A DNA stretch of 64,000 nucleotides from Rhodoferax sp. (GCF_025354435.1 NZ_JANXMU010000027.1:1-64000), one strand, 5' to 3'. Shown: positions 34,402 to 43,123, counted from the stretch's first letter. Translations and numbers: made by a program. The notes: a model not told the origin generated them from the sequence alone.

Positions 34402-36597
34402 ATGCAGTCTCTGTCGCCCGCCCCCCTGGAAATGGAATTCGCCCCCGCCCCCGTTGCCCGCTCGCACCACTCCAGCCCCCTGCTGGCAAGGTCGGTCAAT
34501 CTGCACAAGGTCCTCGACACTCTGGTCAACAACCTGGAAGGCATGGCCTACCGCTGCCTGCCGGACGCACACTGGACCATCCGCTTCGTCAGCCAGGGCT
34601 GCTACAAGCTCACCGGCTACCAGGCGTTGGAACTGATCGACAACCAGACCGTGTCCTGGGAGCGCATCACCCACCCGGACGATCGTAGCCGCGTGCGGGC
34701 CGAGATTCTGGCCGCCGCGGCCGCCGAGCAGCGCTTCACCGTGCACTACGCCATCCAAACCCGCAGTGGGGCCGTGCGCCGCGTCAAGGAGCAAGGCGTG
34801 ATGGTGATCGACGAAGGCGAGCAGCAGGTGCTGGAGGGCTTTATCGAAGACGTGACCGAGGGCTTTGTGACCCTGGAGGCGCTGGCCCATGCCGAGGCCC
34901 GCTACCGGCAAATCTTTGAGCACGCGCGCGAAGGCATCTTTCAGACCTCACAAGAAGGCCGCTATCTGTCGGCCAACCCGGCGCTGGCCCGGCTGTACGG
35001 CTACGCTTCTGCCGAGGAGCTGATTACCGACCTGTCCGACATCGACCGCCGCCTGTACGTGCAGCCGCAGCGGCGCGAGCGCTTCCAAAAGCTGATGGCG
35101 GCGCACGGCGAGGTGCGCAACTTCGAGTCCGAGGTCTACCGGCGCGACGGCAGCACCATCTGGATCTCGGAAAACGCCCACAGCGTGCGCGATGCCCAGG
35201 GCGGCTTCATCTGCTTCGAAGGCACAGTGCAAGACATTACCGAGCGCCGCAGCCAGCGCAAACAGCTGGAGCGCCAAGCCAACTACGACGGCCTGACCGG
35301 CCTGGCCAACCGCAACCTGCTGCGCGACCGCATCGGCCCGGCCATTGCCCACGCCGAGCGCATGGGCCATTTTTTGGCCGTGGTGTTCATCGACCTAGAC
35401 CACTTCAAGCTGATCAACGACAGCCTGGGCCACGACGCGGGCGACCAGCTGCTGGTCGAGATTGCCCAGCGCATGCGCAACTGCGTGCGCGCCAGCGACA
35501 CCGTGTCGCGCCACAGCGGCGACGAATTTGTGCTACTGCTGAACGAACACTTCCGCGCCAACAGCGTCATCTCGCACCTGCAGCGCGTGCTCAAGCAGAT
35601 CAACCAGCCGGTGAGCCTGCTGGGGCGCGAGTTCCAGGTAGGTGCCAGCATGGGCGTGGCTCTGTACCCGCAGGACGGCGAGGACGCGCAAAGCCTGCTC
35701 AAGCACGCCGACGTAGCCATGTACGCCGCCAAGGAGCGCGGCCGCAACAACTTCCAGTTTTTCACCCCCGAGCTGAACAAGGTGGCCGACGAGCGGCTCG
35801 ACCTGGCCACCGCCATGCGCGTGGGGCTGGAGCAAAACGAATTTTCCGTGGCCTACCAGCCCAAGGTAGACCAGCACCGGCGCATCGTGGGCGTGGAAGC
35901 CCTGGCCCGCTGGCACAGCGGCAGCATCGGCATGGTGGGGCCTGACCGCTTCATCCCGATTGCCGAGGAAACCGGGCTGATTGGCGAGCTGACCGACGTG
36001 ATCTTGCGCCAGGCCTTTGCCGCCGCCGCGCTGTGGGACGGGCCGCAAGGCGCGCACCTGGTGATCGCCGTCAACCTGTCGGCCCGGCTGTTCTTGGCCG
36101 ACGACCTGGTGCTGCGCGTGGCCGCGCTGGTGCGCGACAGCGGCCTGCCGCCCGAGCGCGTGGAGTTGGAGATCACCGAAGGCGTGTTCCTGGACGACAG
36201 CGCACGCGCTATCAGTGTGCTCAATGCCTTCAAGGCGCAGGGGTTTCGGGTGGCGATGGACGACTTTGGCACCGGCTACTCCAGCCTGTCGTACCTGCGC
36301 CATCTGCCGCTGGACACGGTGAAGATCGACCGCTCTTTGATCACCGACATCGAGTTCGATGACGACGTAGCCATGATCGCCCGCGCCATGGTCGGGCTGT
36401 GCCAGAACCTGCGTAAAACCGTGGTCGCCGAAGGTGTGGAAAACCAGGCCCAGTTCGACCTGCTGCGCGGCCAGGGCTGCGACGAATTCCAGGGCTACCT
36501 GCTGGCCAAGCCGATGGCCAACACCGCCTTTTGCCAACTGCTGGCGCAAGACGGTGGCTTCATCCGCGCGCCTACCGTGAAACACCCCAGCCGCTGA
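34402..36597 (+). CDS. PAS-PAS-GGDEF-EAL protein (c-di-GMP turnover)
   Basis: A 731-residue cytoplasmic protein. Two PAS domains cover ~35-155 and ~160-285 (the second ends GTVQDITERRSQ). The GGDEF domain has DGLTGLANRN and a variant active site SGDEF near residue 371, preceded by an inhibitory-site-like RASD. The EAL domain has GVEALARW near 496 and MDDFGTGYSSLSYL. The altered first glycine may lower cyclase activity, while the EAL motifs look complete. No membrane segment. The ATG at 34402 is used; no strong ribosome site is visible. It interrupts the usual nasT-nrtA neighbourhood. Confidence 0.88.
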   Translation: MQSLSPAPLEMEFAPAPVARSHHSSPLLARSVNLHKVLDTLVNNLEGMAYRCLPDAHWTIRFVSQGCYKLTGYQALELIDNQTVSWERITHPDDRSRVRAEILAAAAAEQRFTVHYAIQTRSGAVRRVKEQGVMVIDEGEQQVLEGFIEDVTEGFVTLEALAHAEARYRQIFEHAREGIFQTSQEGRYLSANPALARLYGYASAEELITDLSDIDRRLYVQPQRRERFQKLMAAHGEVRNFESEVYRRDGSTIWISENAHSVRDAQGGFICFEGTVQDITERRSQRKQLERQANYDGLTGLANRNLLRDRIGPAIAHAERMGHFLAVVFIDLDHFKLINDSLGHDAGDQLLVEIAQRMRNCVRASDTVSRHSGDEFVLLLNEHFRANSVISHLQRVLKQINQPVSLLGREFQVGASMGVALYPQDGEDAQSLLKHADVAMYAAKERGRNNFQFFTPELNKVADERLDLATAMRVGLEQNEFSVAYQPKVDQHRRIVGVEALARWHSGSIGMVGPDRFIPIAEETGLIGELTDVILRQAFAAAALWDGPQGAHLVIAVNLSARLFLADDLVLRVAALVRDSGLPPERVELEITEGVFLDDSARAISVLNAFKAQGFRVAMDDFGTGYSSLSYLRHLPLDTVKIDRSLITDIEFDDDVAMIARAMVGLCQNLRKTVVAEGVENQAQFDLLRGQGCDEFQGYLLAKPMANTAFCQLLAQDGGFIRAPTVKHPSR

Positions 36598-36607
36598 AAT
36601 GGTGCAC

Positions 36608-36624
36608 CGCACACAAACAGTGCA
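36608..36624 (+). promoter_or_regulatory. NtrC-binding site upstream of nrtABD
   Basis: cGCAC-ACAAACA-GTGCa fits GCAC-N7-GTGC. Its centre is about 100 bp upstream of the sigma-54 -24 element, a normal enhancer distance. This supports nitrogen-limitation control of the nitrate importer. Confidence 0.65.
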
Positions 36625-36639
36625 AAACCTTTACTTACA

Positions 36640-36699
36640 AATAAAATAGGCCGCTAGCGCAGTATTCACCTGCACTAGCAGCTATTTATTCAATAGCAC
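36640..36699 (+). repeat. Family A palindromic element, copy A11
   Basis: ATAAAATAGGCCGCTAGCGC then AGTATTCACCTGCACTAGC, then AGCTATTTATTCAATAGC. It lies between the NtrC-like site and the sigma-54 promoter, where it may affect DNA looping. Confidence 0.88.
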
Positions 36700-36716
36700 G
36701 CAGATTGTAAAGTTGC

Positions 36717-36732
36717 TGGCACGGTGCTTGCA
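36717..36732 (+). promoter_or_regulatory. Sigma-54 promoter of nrtABD
   Basis: TGGCACG-GTGC-TTGCA is a perfect -24/-12 match. Transcription would begin near 36742, immediately before the first ANTAR hairpin. Confidence 0.82.
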
Positions 36733-36744
36733 TAACAGAAGCAA

Positions 36745-36788
36745 GACCACCGATGGTCCCATGGCAGCTAGCACCCAATGGCGGGTGC
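36745..36788 (+). promoter_or_regulatory. ANTAR-type two-hairpin leader RNA, nrtABD
   Basis: Hairpin P1 is GACC-ACCGAT-GGTC (36745-36758) and P2 is GCACCC-AATGGC-GGGTGC (36771-36788), 12 bases apart. Both hexaloops have A at position 1 and G at position 4, the known ANTAR recognition pattern. P1 has only a 4-bp stem. A NasT-like protein would bind here. Confidence 0.75.
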
Positions 36789-36811
36789 GAAGCGCCACGT
36801 ATTCGGACAAA

Positions 36812-36872
36812 GGCGTCCCCACCCGTTAGAGGCTGCAATTTGCAGCGCGCTGCGCGGTGAGGACGCCTTTTT
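36812..36872 (+). terminator. Leader attenuator (intrinsic terminator) of nrtABD
   Basis: GGCGTCCCCACC pairs with GGTGAGGACGCC (one mismatch) around an inner GCTGCAATTTGCAGC hairpin, followed by TTTTT. It lies between the ANTAR motif and nrtA. CGGGTG of P2 (36782-36787) can also pair with CACCCG (36820-36825) of the terminator arm, giving an alternative fold. Confidence 0.8.
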
Positions 36873-36887
36873 CCGTTCTGGGGTATT

Positions 36888-36988
36888 GCTCACCCCCAGG
36901 CTGCAGCGCAAGCGCTTTCCGCCAACCCCCTTGCAGGGGGCAACACCAGCAGCCTGGCAAAGCCAGTTCTGCGGTGTTTCTGGAAGGC
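36888..36988 (+). repeat. Family B repeat, copy B1
   Basis: A ~100-bp element: GCTCACCCCCAGGCTGCAG ... CCAACCCCCTTGCAGGGGG, then CAACACCAGCAGCCTGGCAA, AGCCAGTTCTGCGGTGTTTC and TGGAAGGC. It lies between the attenuator and the nrtA ribosome site. Its CCCCCTTGCAGGGGG hairpin has no U-tract. Confidence 0.8.
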
Positions 36989-37056
36989 TTGTTCACTGCG
37001 TTGCTTGGGGCCTGGATAGGTGCCTTACTTGAAATTTCTTTTATGGGAGCCCTTTG

Positions 37057-38301
37057 ATGACCGATCTCTTGAAAACCAAACTCAGCCGCCGCTCGGTGCT
37101 GCAAACCGCCGCCGTGGGTGCCGTGGGTGTCAGCCCTGCCCTGCGCGCCCTGGTGTACGCCGCCGGGTCCGACAAACCCGAAAAAGAAGAAGTCAAAATC
37201 GGCTTCATCCCCCTGACCGACTGCGCCAGCGTGGTGATGGCCTCGGTGCTGGGCATCGACAAAAAATATGGCGTGAAAATTATCCCCAGCAAGGAAGCCA
37301 GCTGGGCCGGTGTGCGCGACAAGCTGGTCAACGGCGAGCTGGACTTTGCCCACGCCCTGTACGGCCTGGTCTATGGCGTGCACATGGGTGAAAGCGGCCC
37401 CAAGAAAGACATGGCCGTGCTGATGACCCTGAACCAGAACGGCCAGGCCATCACACTGAGCAAAAAGCTGGCTGAAAAAGGCGCGGTCGATGGCCCCGGC
37501 CTAGCCAAGCTGATGGCCGCCGAGAAGCGCGAATACACCTTCGCCCAGACATTCCCCACCGGCACCCACGCCATGTGGCTGTACTACTGGATGGCCGCCA
37601 ACGGCATTGACCCGATCAAAGATGCCAAGGTCATCACCGTGCCGCCACCGCAAATGGTGGCCAACATGCGCGTCGGCAATATGGACGGCTACTGCGTGGG
37701 CGAGCCCTGGAACCACCGCGCCATCATCGACGGCATCGGCATCACCGCCGCCACCACCCAAGACATCTGGAAGGACCACCCCGAAAAGGTGCTGGGTACC
37801 ACCGCCGAGTTCGTCAAGAAGAACCCCAACACCTGCCGCGCTGTCACCGCCGCCATCCTGGAAGCTGGCCGCTGGATCGACTCCGGCCTGGCCAACAAGA
37901 ACAAGATGGCCGAAACCATCGCCGACAAGAGCTACGTGAACACCAGCGTGGATGCCATCAACCAGCGCATTCTGGGCCGCTACCAAAACGGCCTGGGCAA
38001 GACCTGGGACGACCCGAACTACATGAAGTTCTACAACGAAGGCACGGTCAACTTCCCCTACCTTTCCGACGGCATGTGGTTCCTGACCCAGCAAAAACGC
38101 TGGGGCCTGCTGAAAGACCACCCCGACTACTTGGCCGTGGCCAAGCAGATCAACCAGATCGACATCTACAAGCAGGCCGCCGCCGCCAGCAACACGCCCC
38201 TGCCCAAAAGCGACATGCGCAGCAGCAAGCTGATGGACGGCGTGGTGTGGGACGGCAAAGACCCTAAAAAGTACGCCGACAGCTTCAAAGTCCACGCCTG
38301 A
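37057..38301 (+). CDS. nrtA: Nitrate ABC transporter substrate-binding protein (NrtA/CmpA family)
   Basis: A 414-residue NrtA-type protein. The N-terminus LSRRSVLQTAAVGAVG is a twin-arginine signal, so it is exported; this argues against it being the cytoplasmic sensor NasS. The fold starts EEVKIGFIPLTDCASVVMA, then SWAGVRDKLVNGELDFAHAL, GTHAMWLYYWMAANGI and GYCVGEPWNHRAI, which match nitrate/bicarbonate-binding proteins. The ATG at 37057 has GGGAG about 8 bases upstream. It is the first gene of nrtABD, behind the sigma-54/ANTAR leader. Confidence 0.93.
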   Translation: MTDLLKTKLSRRSVLQTAAVGAVGVSPALRALVYAAGSDKPEKEEVKIGFIPLTDCASVVMASVLGIDKKYGVKIIPSKEASWAGVRDKLVNGELDFAHALYGLVYGVHMGESGPKKDMAVLMTLNQNGQAITLSKKLAEKGAVDGPGLAKLMAAEKREYTFAQTFPTGTHAMWLYYWMAANGIDPIKDAKVITVPPPQMVANMRVGNMDGYCVGEPWNHRAIIDGIGITAATTQDIWKDHPEKVLGTTAEFVKKNPNTCRAVTAAILEAGRWIDSGLANKNKMAETIADKSYVNTSVDAINQRILGRYQNGLGKTWDDPNYMKFYNEGTVNFPYLSDGMWFLTQQKRWGLLKDHPDYLAVAKQINQIDIYKQAAAASNTPLPKSDMRSSKLMDGVVWDGKDPKKYADSFKVHA

Positions 38302-38312
38302 AGGAGAACCCC

Positions 38313-39245
38313 ATGGTCAGTGCCGTATTCCATTCCCCGCGCGGTGCATCGTTGGATGCCGCCGACAGTCCGCTTGCTCCAAAAATGATAGCTACCGCCA
38401 CAATGGATACAAGCGCTAGTACCCTGAAAGACGTAAAAATGGCGACCCCCAAAATACCTTTTGACTGGCGCGGCTTCTGGCGCCAGGTGGTGCCGCCCAT
38501 CCTGGGCCTGGGCCTGCTGATCGGCATCTGGGCGATTGTGTCCATCACCACCGCCAGCAACATCCCCTCGCCCTACGACACCTTCCAGCAGGCCGTAGTG
38601 CTGTTCAGCGACCCGTTCTACCGCAAGGGCCCGAACGACCAGGGCGTGGGCTGGAACGTGCTGGCATCGCTGCAGCGCGTGGCGCTGGGCTTTGGTCTGG
38701 CGGCGCTGGTGGGCATTCCGGCGGGCTTTGCGATCGGCCGGTTTGAGTTCCTGGGCCGCATGTTCAACCCGCTGATCAGCCTGCTGCGCCCGGTGTCGCC
38801 CCTGGCTTGGCTGCCGATCGGCCTGATGGTGTTCAAAGGTGCAAACCCGGCGGCCATCTGGACCATCTTCATCTGCTCGATCTGGCCCATGGTCATCAAC
38901 ACCGCGGTGGGCGTGCAGCGCGTGCCGCAGGACTACATGAACGTGGCCCGCGTGCTGAACCTGAGCGAATGGAAGATCGTCACCAAGATCCTGTTCCCCG
39001 CCGTGCTGCCCTACATGCTGACCGGCGTGCGCCTGGCCGTGGGCACCGCCTGGCTGGTGATCGTGGCCGCCGAGATGCTGACCGGCGGCGTGGGCATCGG
39101 CTTCTGGGTCTGGGACGAGTGGAACAACCTGAACGTCAAGAACATCATCATCGCCATCTTCGTCATCGGCATCGTCGGCCTGATGCTGGAATACGCGCTG
39201 ATCAAACTCGCAACCGCATTTACTTTTGAAGAGGTGAAGTCATGA
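38313..39245 (+). CDS. nrtB: Nitrate ABC transporter permease
   Basis: A 310-residue BPD-type permease. After a ~45-residue N-terminal extension it has membrane segments beginning PPILGLGLLIGIWAIVSI and the cytoplasmic EAA-type loop EWKIVTKILFPAVLPYMLTG. The ribosome site AGGAGA supports the start at 38313. The extension is unusual: residues ~23-43 (APKMIATATMDTSASTLKD) are encoded by a family A repeat in frame, and another methionine (MATPKIPFDW) follows directly after it, possibly the older start. Overlaps nrtD by ATGA. Confidence 0.93.
   Translation: MVSAVFHSPRGASLDAADSPLAPKMIATATMDTSASTLKDVKMATPKIPFDWRGFWRQVVPPILGLGLLIGIWAIVSITTASNIPSPYDTFQQAVVLFSDPFYRKGPNDQGVGWNVLASLQRVALGFGLAALVGIPAGFAIGRFEFLGRMFNPLISLLRPVSPLAWLPIGLMVFKGANPAAIWTIFICSIWPMVINTAVGVQRVPQDYMNVARVLNLSEWKIVTKILFPAVLPYMLTGVRLAVGTAWLVIVAAEMLTGGVGIGFWVWDEWNNLNVKNIIIAIFVIGIVGLMLEYALIKLATAFTFEEVKS
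38379..38441 (-). repeat. Family A palindromic element, copy A12 (inside nrtB)
   Basis: Reverse orientation: AAAAATGATAGCTACCGCC, then ACAAGCGCTAGTACCCTGAA. In frame within the nrtB N-terminal extension. Confidence 0.7.
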
Positions 39246-40078
39246 GCTCCCTGAACACCAAGTACATCGAAATCCAGGGCGTGGAGCAGACCTTCAAGAC
39301 CGCCAAGGGCATCTTCCCCGCCCTGCGCGACGTGAACCTGACCATTGCCAAGGGCGAGTTTGTGGCGCTGATCGGCCACTCGGGCTGCGGCAAGTCCACC
39401 CTGCTGAACCTGATTGCCGGCCTGACCGAACCCACCAACGGCACGCTGCTGTGCGCCAACCGCGAGATCAAGGGCCCCGGCCCCGAGCGCGCCGTGGTGT
39501 TCCAGAACCACTCGCTGCTGCCCTGGCTGACTTGCTACGAGAACGTGTATTTGGCGGTAGAGCGCGTCTTCGGCGCGGCCAATAAATCCACTGGCGCAGC
39601 GTCGGAAAACAAGGCCCAGCTCAAAGCCCGCACCGACGCGGTGCTGGCCCTGGTGGGCCTGACCGCCGCGGCGCAAAAACGCCCTGGCGAAATCTCGGGT
39701 GGCATGAAGCAGCGCGTGGGCATTGCCCGCGCCCTGAGCATGGAGCCCAAGGTCTTGCTGATGGACGAGCCCTTCGGCGCGCTGGATGCACTGACCCGCG
39801 CCAAGCTGCAGGACGAGCTGCTGGCCATCGTGCAAAAAACCCAGAGCACGGTGGTGATGGTGACCCACGACGTGGACGAAGCCGTGCTGCTGTCCGACAA
39901 GATCGTGATGCTGACCAATGGACCCGCCGCCACCATCGGCGAGGTGCTCAGCGTGGACCTGCCCCGCCCGCGCAACCGCGTGGAACTGGCCGAGAGCAGC
40001 AACTACCAGGGCTACCGCAAGGCGGTGATCGACTTCCTGTACACCCGCCAGGCGCACGTCGAGAAGATCACGGCCTGA
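39242..40078 (+). CDS. nrtD: Nitrate ABC transporter ATPase
   Basis: A 278-residue ATPase of the nitrate/sulfonate/taurine group. Walker A is GHSGCGKST near residue 44, the Q-loop region reads VVFQNHSLLPWL, the signature is ISGGMKQRVGIARAL, Walker B is VLLMDEPFGALDA and the switch is VMVTHDVDEA. It lacks the NrtA-like C-terminal domain of cyanobacterial NrtC, so it is of the NrtD type. End of the nrt operon. Confidence 0.93.
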   Translation: MSSLNTKYIEIQGVEQTFKTAKGIFPALRDVNLTIAKGEFVALIGHSGCGKSTLLNLIAGLTEPTNGTLLCANREIKGPGPERAVVFQNHSLLPWLTCYENVYLAVERVFGAANKSTGAASENKAQLKARTDAVLALVGLTAAAQKRPGEISGGMKQRVGIARALSMEPKVLLMDEPFGALDALTRAKLQDELLAIVQKTQSTVVMVTHDVDEAVLLSDKIVMLTNGPAATIGEVLSVDLPRPRNRVELAESSNYQGYRKAVIDFLYTRQAHVEKITA

Positions 40079-40081
40079 GCT

Positions 40082-40756
40082 TCAGGATTGCGGTAGGGCG
40101 CTCTGCTCGGCCTGCGCCCAGATGCGCTTGGGGATATGGCCCTTCAGCCGTTCAACCAGCAGCTCCACCACCGCCTCATTGACCGCATGCCCCAGGAAGG
40201 GAATCACATCGGCCGTGATGTCGCCGCCCAGGCGCACCAGCCGCTCGGCGGCGGCGACAGTGTGGCCGTAGGGCACAACCTCGTCGTTCTTGCCATGGAT
40301 GAAGTGCAGCGTGGTGGTGGCCGATGCCTGCTGCGGCAGTTGGGCAAACCGCCCCGACAGCGCCACCACGCGGCCCGCCAGCGACTCCCCTAGCTGCGTG
40401 GCTTCCAGCGCCATGATGGCGCCCTGCGAAAAACCGACCAGCGCCGTCTCGGCATCCGTCAACCCGGTGCGTTGCTGCCAGCCGCGCACGGTCGCTACAA
40501 AGCGCGGCATGGTGTCGGCAATGCGCTGTGCCCGGTTGTCCTCGCTGATGCCCTGCACCGAGAACCATTGGAATCCAGCGCCCAGGTCTGACACATCCGG
40601 TCCGGCCACGCAGACCACCGCCGCCTGCGGGAAATCCAGCGCCAGCCGCTGGCCCAGCGGTACCAGGTTGTGCGGCGTGCCGCCCACGCCATGGAACAAC
40701 AAAAACAACTGGCGCGGCGCGCTGGCGGGCATTTGGACGGTAAGGGATGCGGGCAT
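40082..40756 (-). CDS. YpfH-like carboxylesterase/serine hydrolase
   Basis: A 224-residue alpha/beta hydrolase of the phospholipase/carboxylesterase family. FLLFHGVGGTPHNLVPLG forms the oxyanion region, the nucleophile is the serine of GFSQGAIM, the acid is in HGKNDEVVP and the histidine is in FLGHAVNE. This matches the YpfH esterase group. It is convergent with the nitrate importer and not obviously related to it. Confidence 0.85.
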   Translation of the reverse strand: MPASLTVQMPASAPRQLFLLFHGVGGTPHNLVPLGQRLALDFPQAAVVCVAGPDVSDLGAGFQWFSVQGISEDNRAQRIADTMPRFVATVRGWQQRTGLTDAETALVGFSQGAIMALEATQLGESLAGRVVALSGRFAQLPQQASATTTLHFIHGKNDEVVPYGHTVAAAERLVRLGGDITADVIPFLGHAVNEAVVELLVERLKGHIPKRIWAQAEQSALPQS

Positions 40757-40851
40757 GGAGTGGATTCAGAAAAATGGGCAGCCCAGCATGTTAAACCCGC
40801 CCACGGTGCGTACAGGCCGACCCTTTCTGGTGCAGCCGGTGGTCCGCGGGC

Positions 40852-40867
40852 TGGCCCTGTTTTTGCC
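40852..40867 (+). promoter_or_regulatory. Possible sigma-54 promoter before the sensor kinase
   Basis: TGGCCCT-GTTT-TTGCC has the correct GG/GC spacing but a weaker -24 box. Transcription would start at about the ATG (40878), as with the nasT candidate. Low confidence. Confidence 0.3.
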
Positions 40868-40877
40868 TGCTCTGTGC

Positions 40878-42983
40878 ATGTCCCGCATTCTCATCCATCC
40901 CATCACTACCAAAAACGTAGCTACATCTACAGATACAGCAAGCGCTAGCAGCCTTTTTTCTTCTGAAAAATACCGAGGCATCGTGTTGGCGGTAGCGCTG
41001 TTCTTGCTGTTTGACCTGGGCGTGCTGGTGCTGAACTTTGCCATTTCGTACCAAATCAGCGAGGACGCGCGCAGCATCAACCTGGCCGGCCGCCAGCGCA
41101 TGCTGTCGCAGCGCACGGCCAAAGCCTTGCTGGCGGTGGAGTCGGCGCGCGCCAAAGGCTTGTCGGCCAGCCAGGACCTGGCCGAGCTGCGCGATGCCGT
41201 CAGCCTGTTCGACGCGACGCTGCAGGGCTTTCAGCACGGTGCCATCTTGCCCAGCGGTGGCGGCCAGCCGGTGTTTTTAAAAGCCGCCGAAGGCCCGGTA
41301 GCGGTCCAGGCGTTGCAACAGGCCCAGGCCCTGTGGACACCGTTCCAGCAGGCCTTGTCGCAGGTACTGAACGGCCAGGCCAACCCGGCTACCTTACAGG
41401 CCGCCAGCGCCTACGCCCAGGCCCACAACCTGGAGTTGCTGACCCTGATGAACCGCCTGACCAGCGCGCTGGAAGCCACCGCGTCCCAGCGCGCCACCAC
41501 CCTGCGCCAGGTGCAGACGGCGGGCATCGTGCTGGCGTTGCTGAACTTTGCCTTCATCCTGTTCAAGTTTTTGCGCCGCCTGCGCCGCCTGGACGCGGGC
41601 ATGGAGGCGGTGACCCGTGAGAACCGCGAAATCCTGGCCAGCGTGCGCGAAGGCCTGTTTTTGATCACCCCGGACTTCCGGCTCGGCTCGCAGGTATCGC
41701 AATCGGCCCAGGTGCTGTTTGGCCGCCCGCTGCAGCCTGGCGAAGGCTTCTTCGACCTGCTGGCCCACATGGTGGACGGCCAGGCCCTGCAGGATGCCCA
41801 AGACTACGTGGCGCTGCTGTTTGCCCCGCACGTCAAAGAGGCGCTGGTGCAAGACATCAACCCGCTGCTGGAGGTGCACGCGCTGGTCACCAACCGGCTC
41901 GGGCAGGCCGTCCCCCGCACTCTGGCCTTTCGGTTTAACCGGGTGCGCGCAGGCGCGGTCATCCACCACGTGCTGGTCACGGTGCAAGACATTTCCGACC
42001 GCACCCTGCTGCAAACCCAGTTGCAGGCCGAACGCCTGCGCTCGCAAAAAGAGCTGGCCCTGCTGCTGGCCGCCTGCGAGACCGACCCGGCCCTGCTGCG
42101 CCAGTTTGTCGCCCGCTCCGAGGCCAGCCTGCTGGAGATCAACGACCTGCTGCGTGGCAGTGCCCAGGGCAAGCCCGCCTTGCGGCATGCGCTGGACCAG
42201 GCCGCCCGCCGCATCCACGCCCTGAAAGGCGACGCGGGCGCGCTGGGGCTGGACTCGCTGGTACACCAGGCACATGCCTTCGAGTCCGCCCTGCTGCTGG
42301 CCCGCGGCCAAAACCTCGACGACATAAGCGGCGACCCGCTGCTGGCCCTGCCCTTGCCGCTGGAGGCGCTGCTGACCCGGATGGCGGCGCTGAAAAGCCT
42401 GGCGGGCATCCAGCGCAATAGCCGTCTGTCGGGCATCGGCCTGAACGCCGCATTGACCCGGCTGTCCCTGGACACCGCCAGCGCCCTCGGCAAACGCATT
42501 GCCCCCGTGGTGCAGATGGACCACCACGGCGAGCTGGGTGCCGATGCGGCCGATCTGGTGCGCGAAATCAGCACCCAGCTGGCCCGCAACGCCGTAGTGC
42601 ACGGAATCGAGGCACCCGCCACCCGCCAGGCCTCCGGCAAGGCCGCCGCTGGTCGGCTGGAAGTGCAATTGGGCAAAAGCGGTGCGGAATGGATCTTGCG
42701 TGTGCGGGACGATGGCCGGGGCCTGAACGCCAGCAGCCTGCGGCAAAAGCTGCTCGAACTGGGCTGGTACACCGCCCTGCAGCTGGAGAGCTTCGACGAC
42801 CGCCAGATCATCGGCCACATCTTCAAGCCCGGCTTTTCCACCGCCGACGCGGCCGATGTACATGCCGGTCGTGGTATTGGATTGGACGTAGTACAGGCCA
42901 ACGTGCAGCGCCTGGGCGGACGCTTGACGCTGGCCTCCACGCCCGGGGAATTTACAGAAATAACGGTTCGATTTGAAGTTTGA
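40878..42983 (+). CDS. Membrane sensor kinase with PilJ/NarX-type P-box, Hpt and CheA-like HATPase
   Basis: About 701 residues. TM1 is at ~34-58 (GIVLAVALFLLFDLGVLVLNF) and is followed by a P-box-like NLAGRQRMLSQRTAK (residues ~68-82), the motif family used by NarX/NarQ for nitrate and present in PilJ-N domains. TM2 is at ~212-232, then a PAS-like region, an Hpt motif RRIHALKGDAGALGL near 443, and a HATPase with QLARNAVVHGIE, VRDDGRGLN and AGRGIGLDVVQ. Phosphorylation would be on the Hpt histidine, as in CheA. The start is uncertain (no good ribosome site); a family A repeat encodes residues ~11-30. Confidence 0.8.
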   Translation: MSRILIHPITTKNVATSTDTASASSLFSSEKYRGIVLAVALFLLFDLGVLVLNFAISYQISEDARSINLAGRQRMLSQRTAKALLAVESARAKGLSASQDLAELRDAVSLFDATLQGFQHGAILPSGGGQPVFLKAAEGPVAVQALQQAQALWTPFQQALSQVLNGQANPATLQAASAYAQAHNLELLTLMNRLTSALEATASQRATTLRQVQTAGIVLALLNFAFILFKFLRRLRRLDAGMEAVTRENREILASVREGLFLITPDFRLGSQVSQSAQVLFGRPLQPGEGFFDLLAHMVDGQALQDAQDYVALLFAPHVKEALVQDINPLLEVHALVTNRLGQAVPRTLAFRFNRVRAGAVIHHVLVTVQDISDRTLLQTQLQAERLRSQKELALLLAACETDPALLRQFVARSEASLLEINDLLRGSAQGKPALRHALDQAARRIHALKGDAGALGLDSLVHQAHAFESALLLARGQNLDDISGDPLLALPLPLEALLTRMAALKSLAGIQRNSRLSGIGLNAALTRLSLDTASALGKRIAPVVQMDHHGELGADAADLVREISTQLARNAVVHGIEAPATRQASGKAAAGRLEVQLGKSGAEWILRVRDDGRGLNASSLRQKLLELGWYTALQLESFDDRQIIGHIFKPGFSTADAADVHAGRGIGLDVVQANVQRLGGRLTLASTPGEFTEITVRFEV
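40910..40965 (-). repeat. Family A palindromic element, copy A13 (inside kinase N-terminus)
   Basis: Reverse orientation: AAAAACGTAGCTACATCTAC, then AGCAAGCGCTAGCAGCCTTT. Encodes KNVATSTDTASASSLF, in the same frame as copy A12. Confidence 0.75.
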
Positions 42984-43013
42984 AATGACACCCACCACGC
43001 AACAGACAGAACG

Positions 43014-43119
43014 CACGCCTTCCAGGAATACCGTGGAACCGGCTTTGCCGGGCCACTGGTATTGCCCCCTGCAAGGGGGTTGGCGAAAGATGCGCAGCAC
43101 TGCAGCCTGGGGGTGAGCC
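43014..43119 (-). repeat. Family B repeat, copy B2
   Basis: Inverse of B1: CGCCTTCCAGGAATACCGTGG, AACCGGCTTTGCCGGGCCACT, GGTATTGCCCCCTGCAAGGG, GGTTGGCGAAAG, then GCAGCCTGGGGGTGAGCC (positions in order). It fills the gap between the kinase and the CheY-like gene. Confidence 0.8.
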
Positions 43120-43123
43120 AAAT

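Noticed and set aside
36900..36940. CCCCCTTGCAGGGGG in family B as a terminator of the nrt leader
   Set aside because: There is no U-tract after it, and a convincing terminator lies just upstream at 36812.
37057..38301. NrtA-like protein as the nitrate sensor NasS
   Set aside because: It has a twin-arginine signal and lies first in an operon with permease and ATPase, so transport is the better call.
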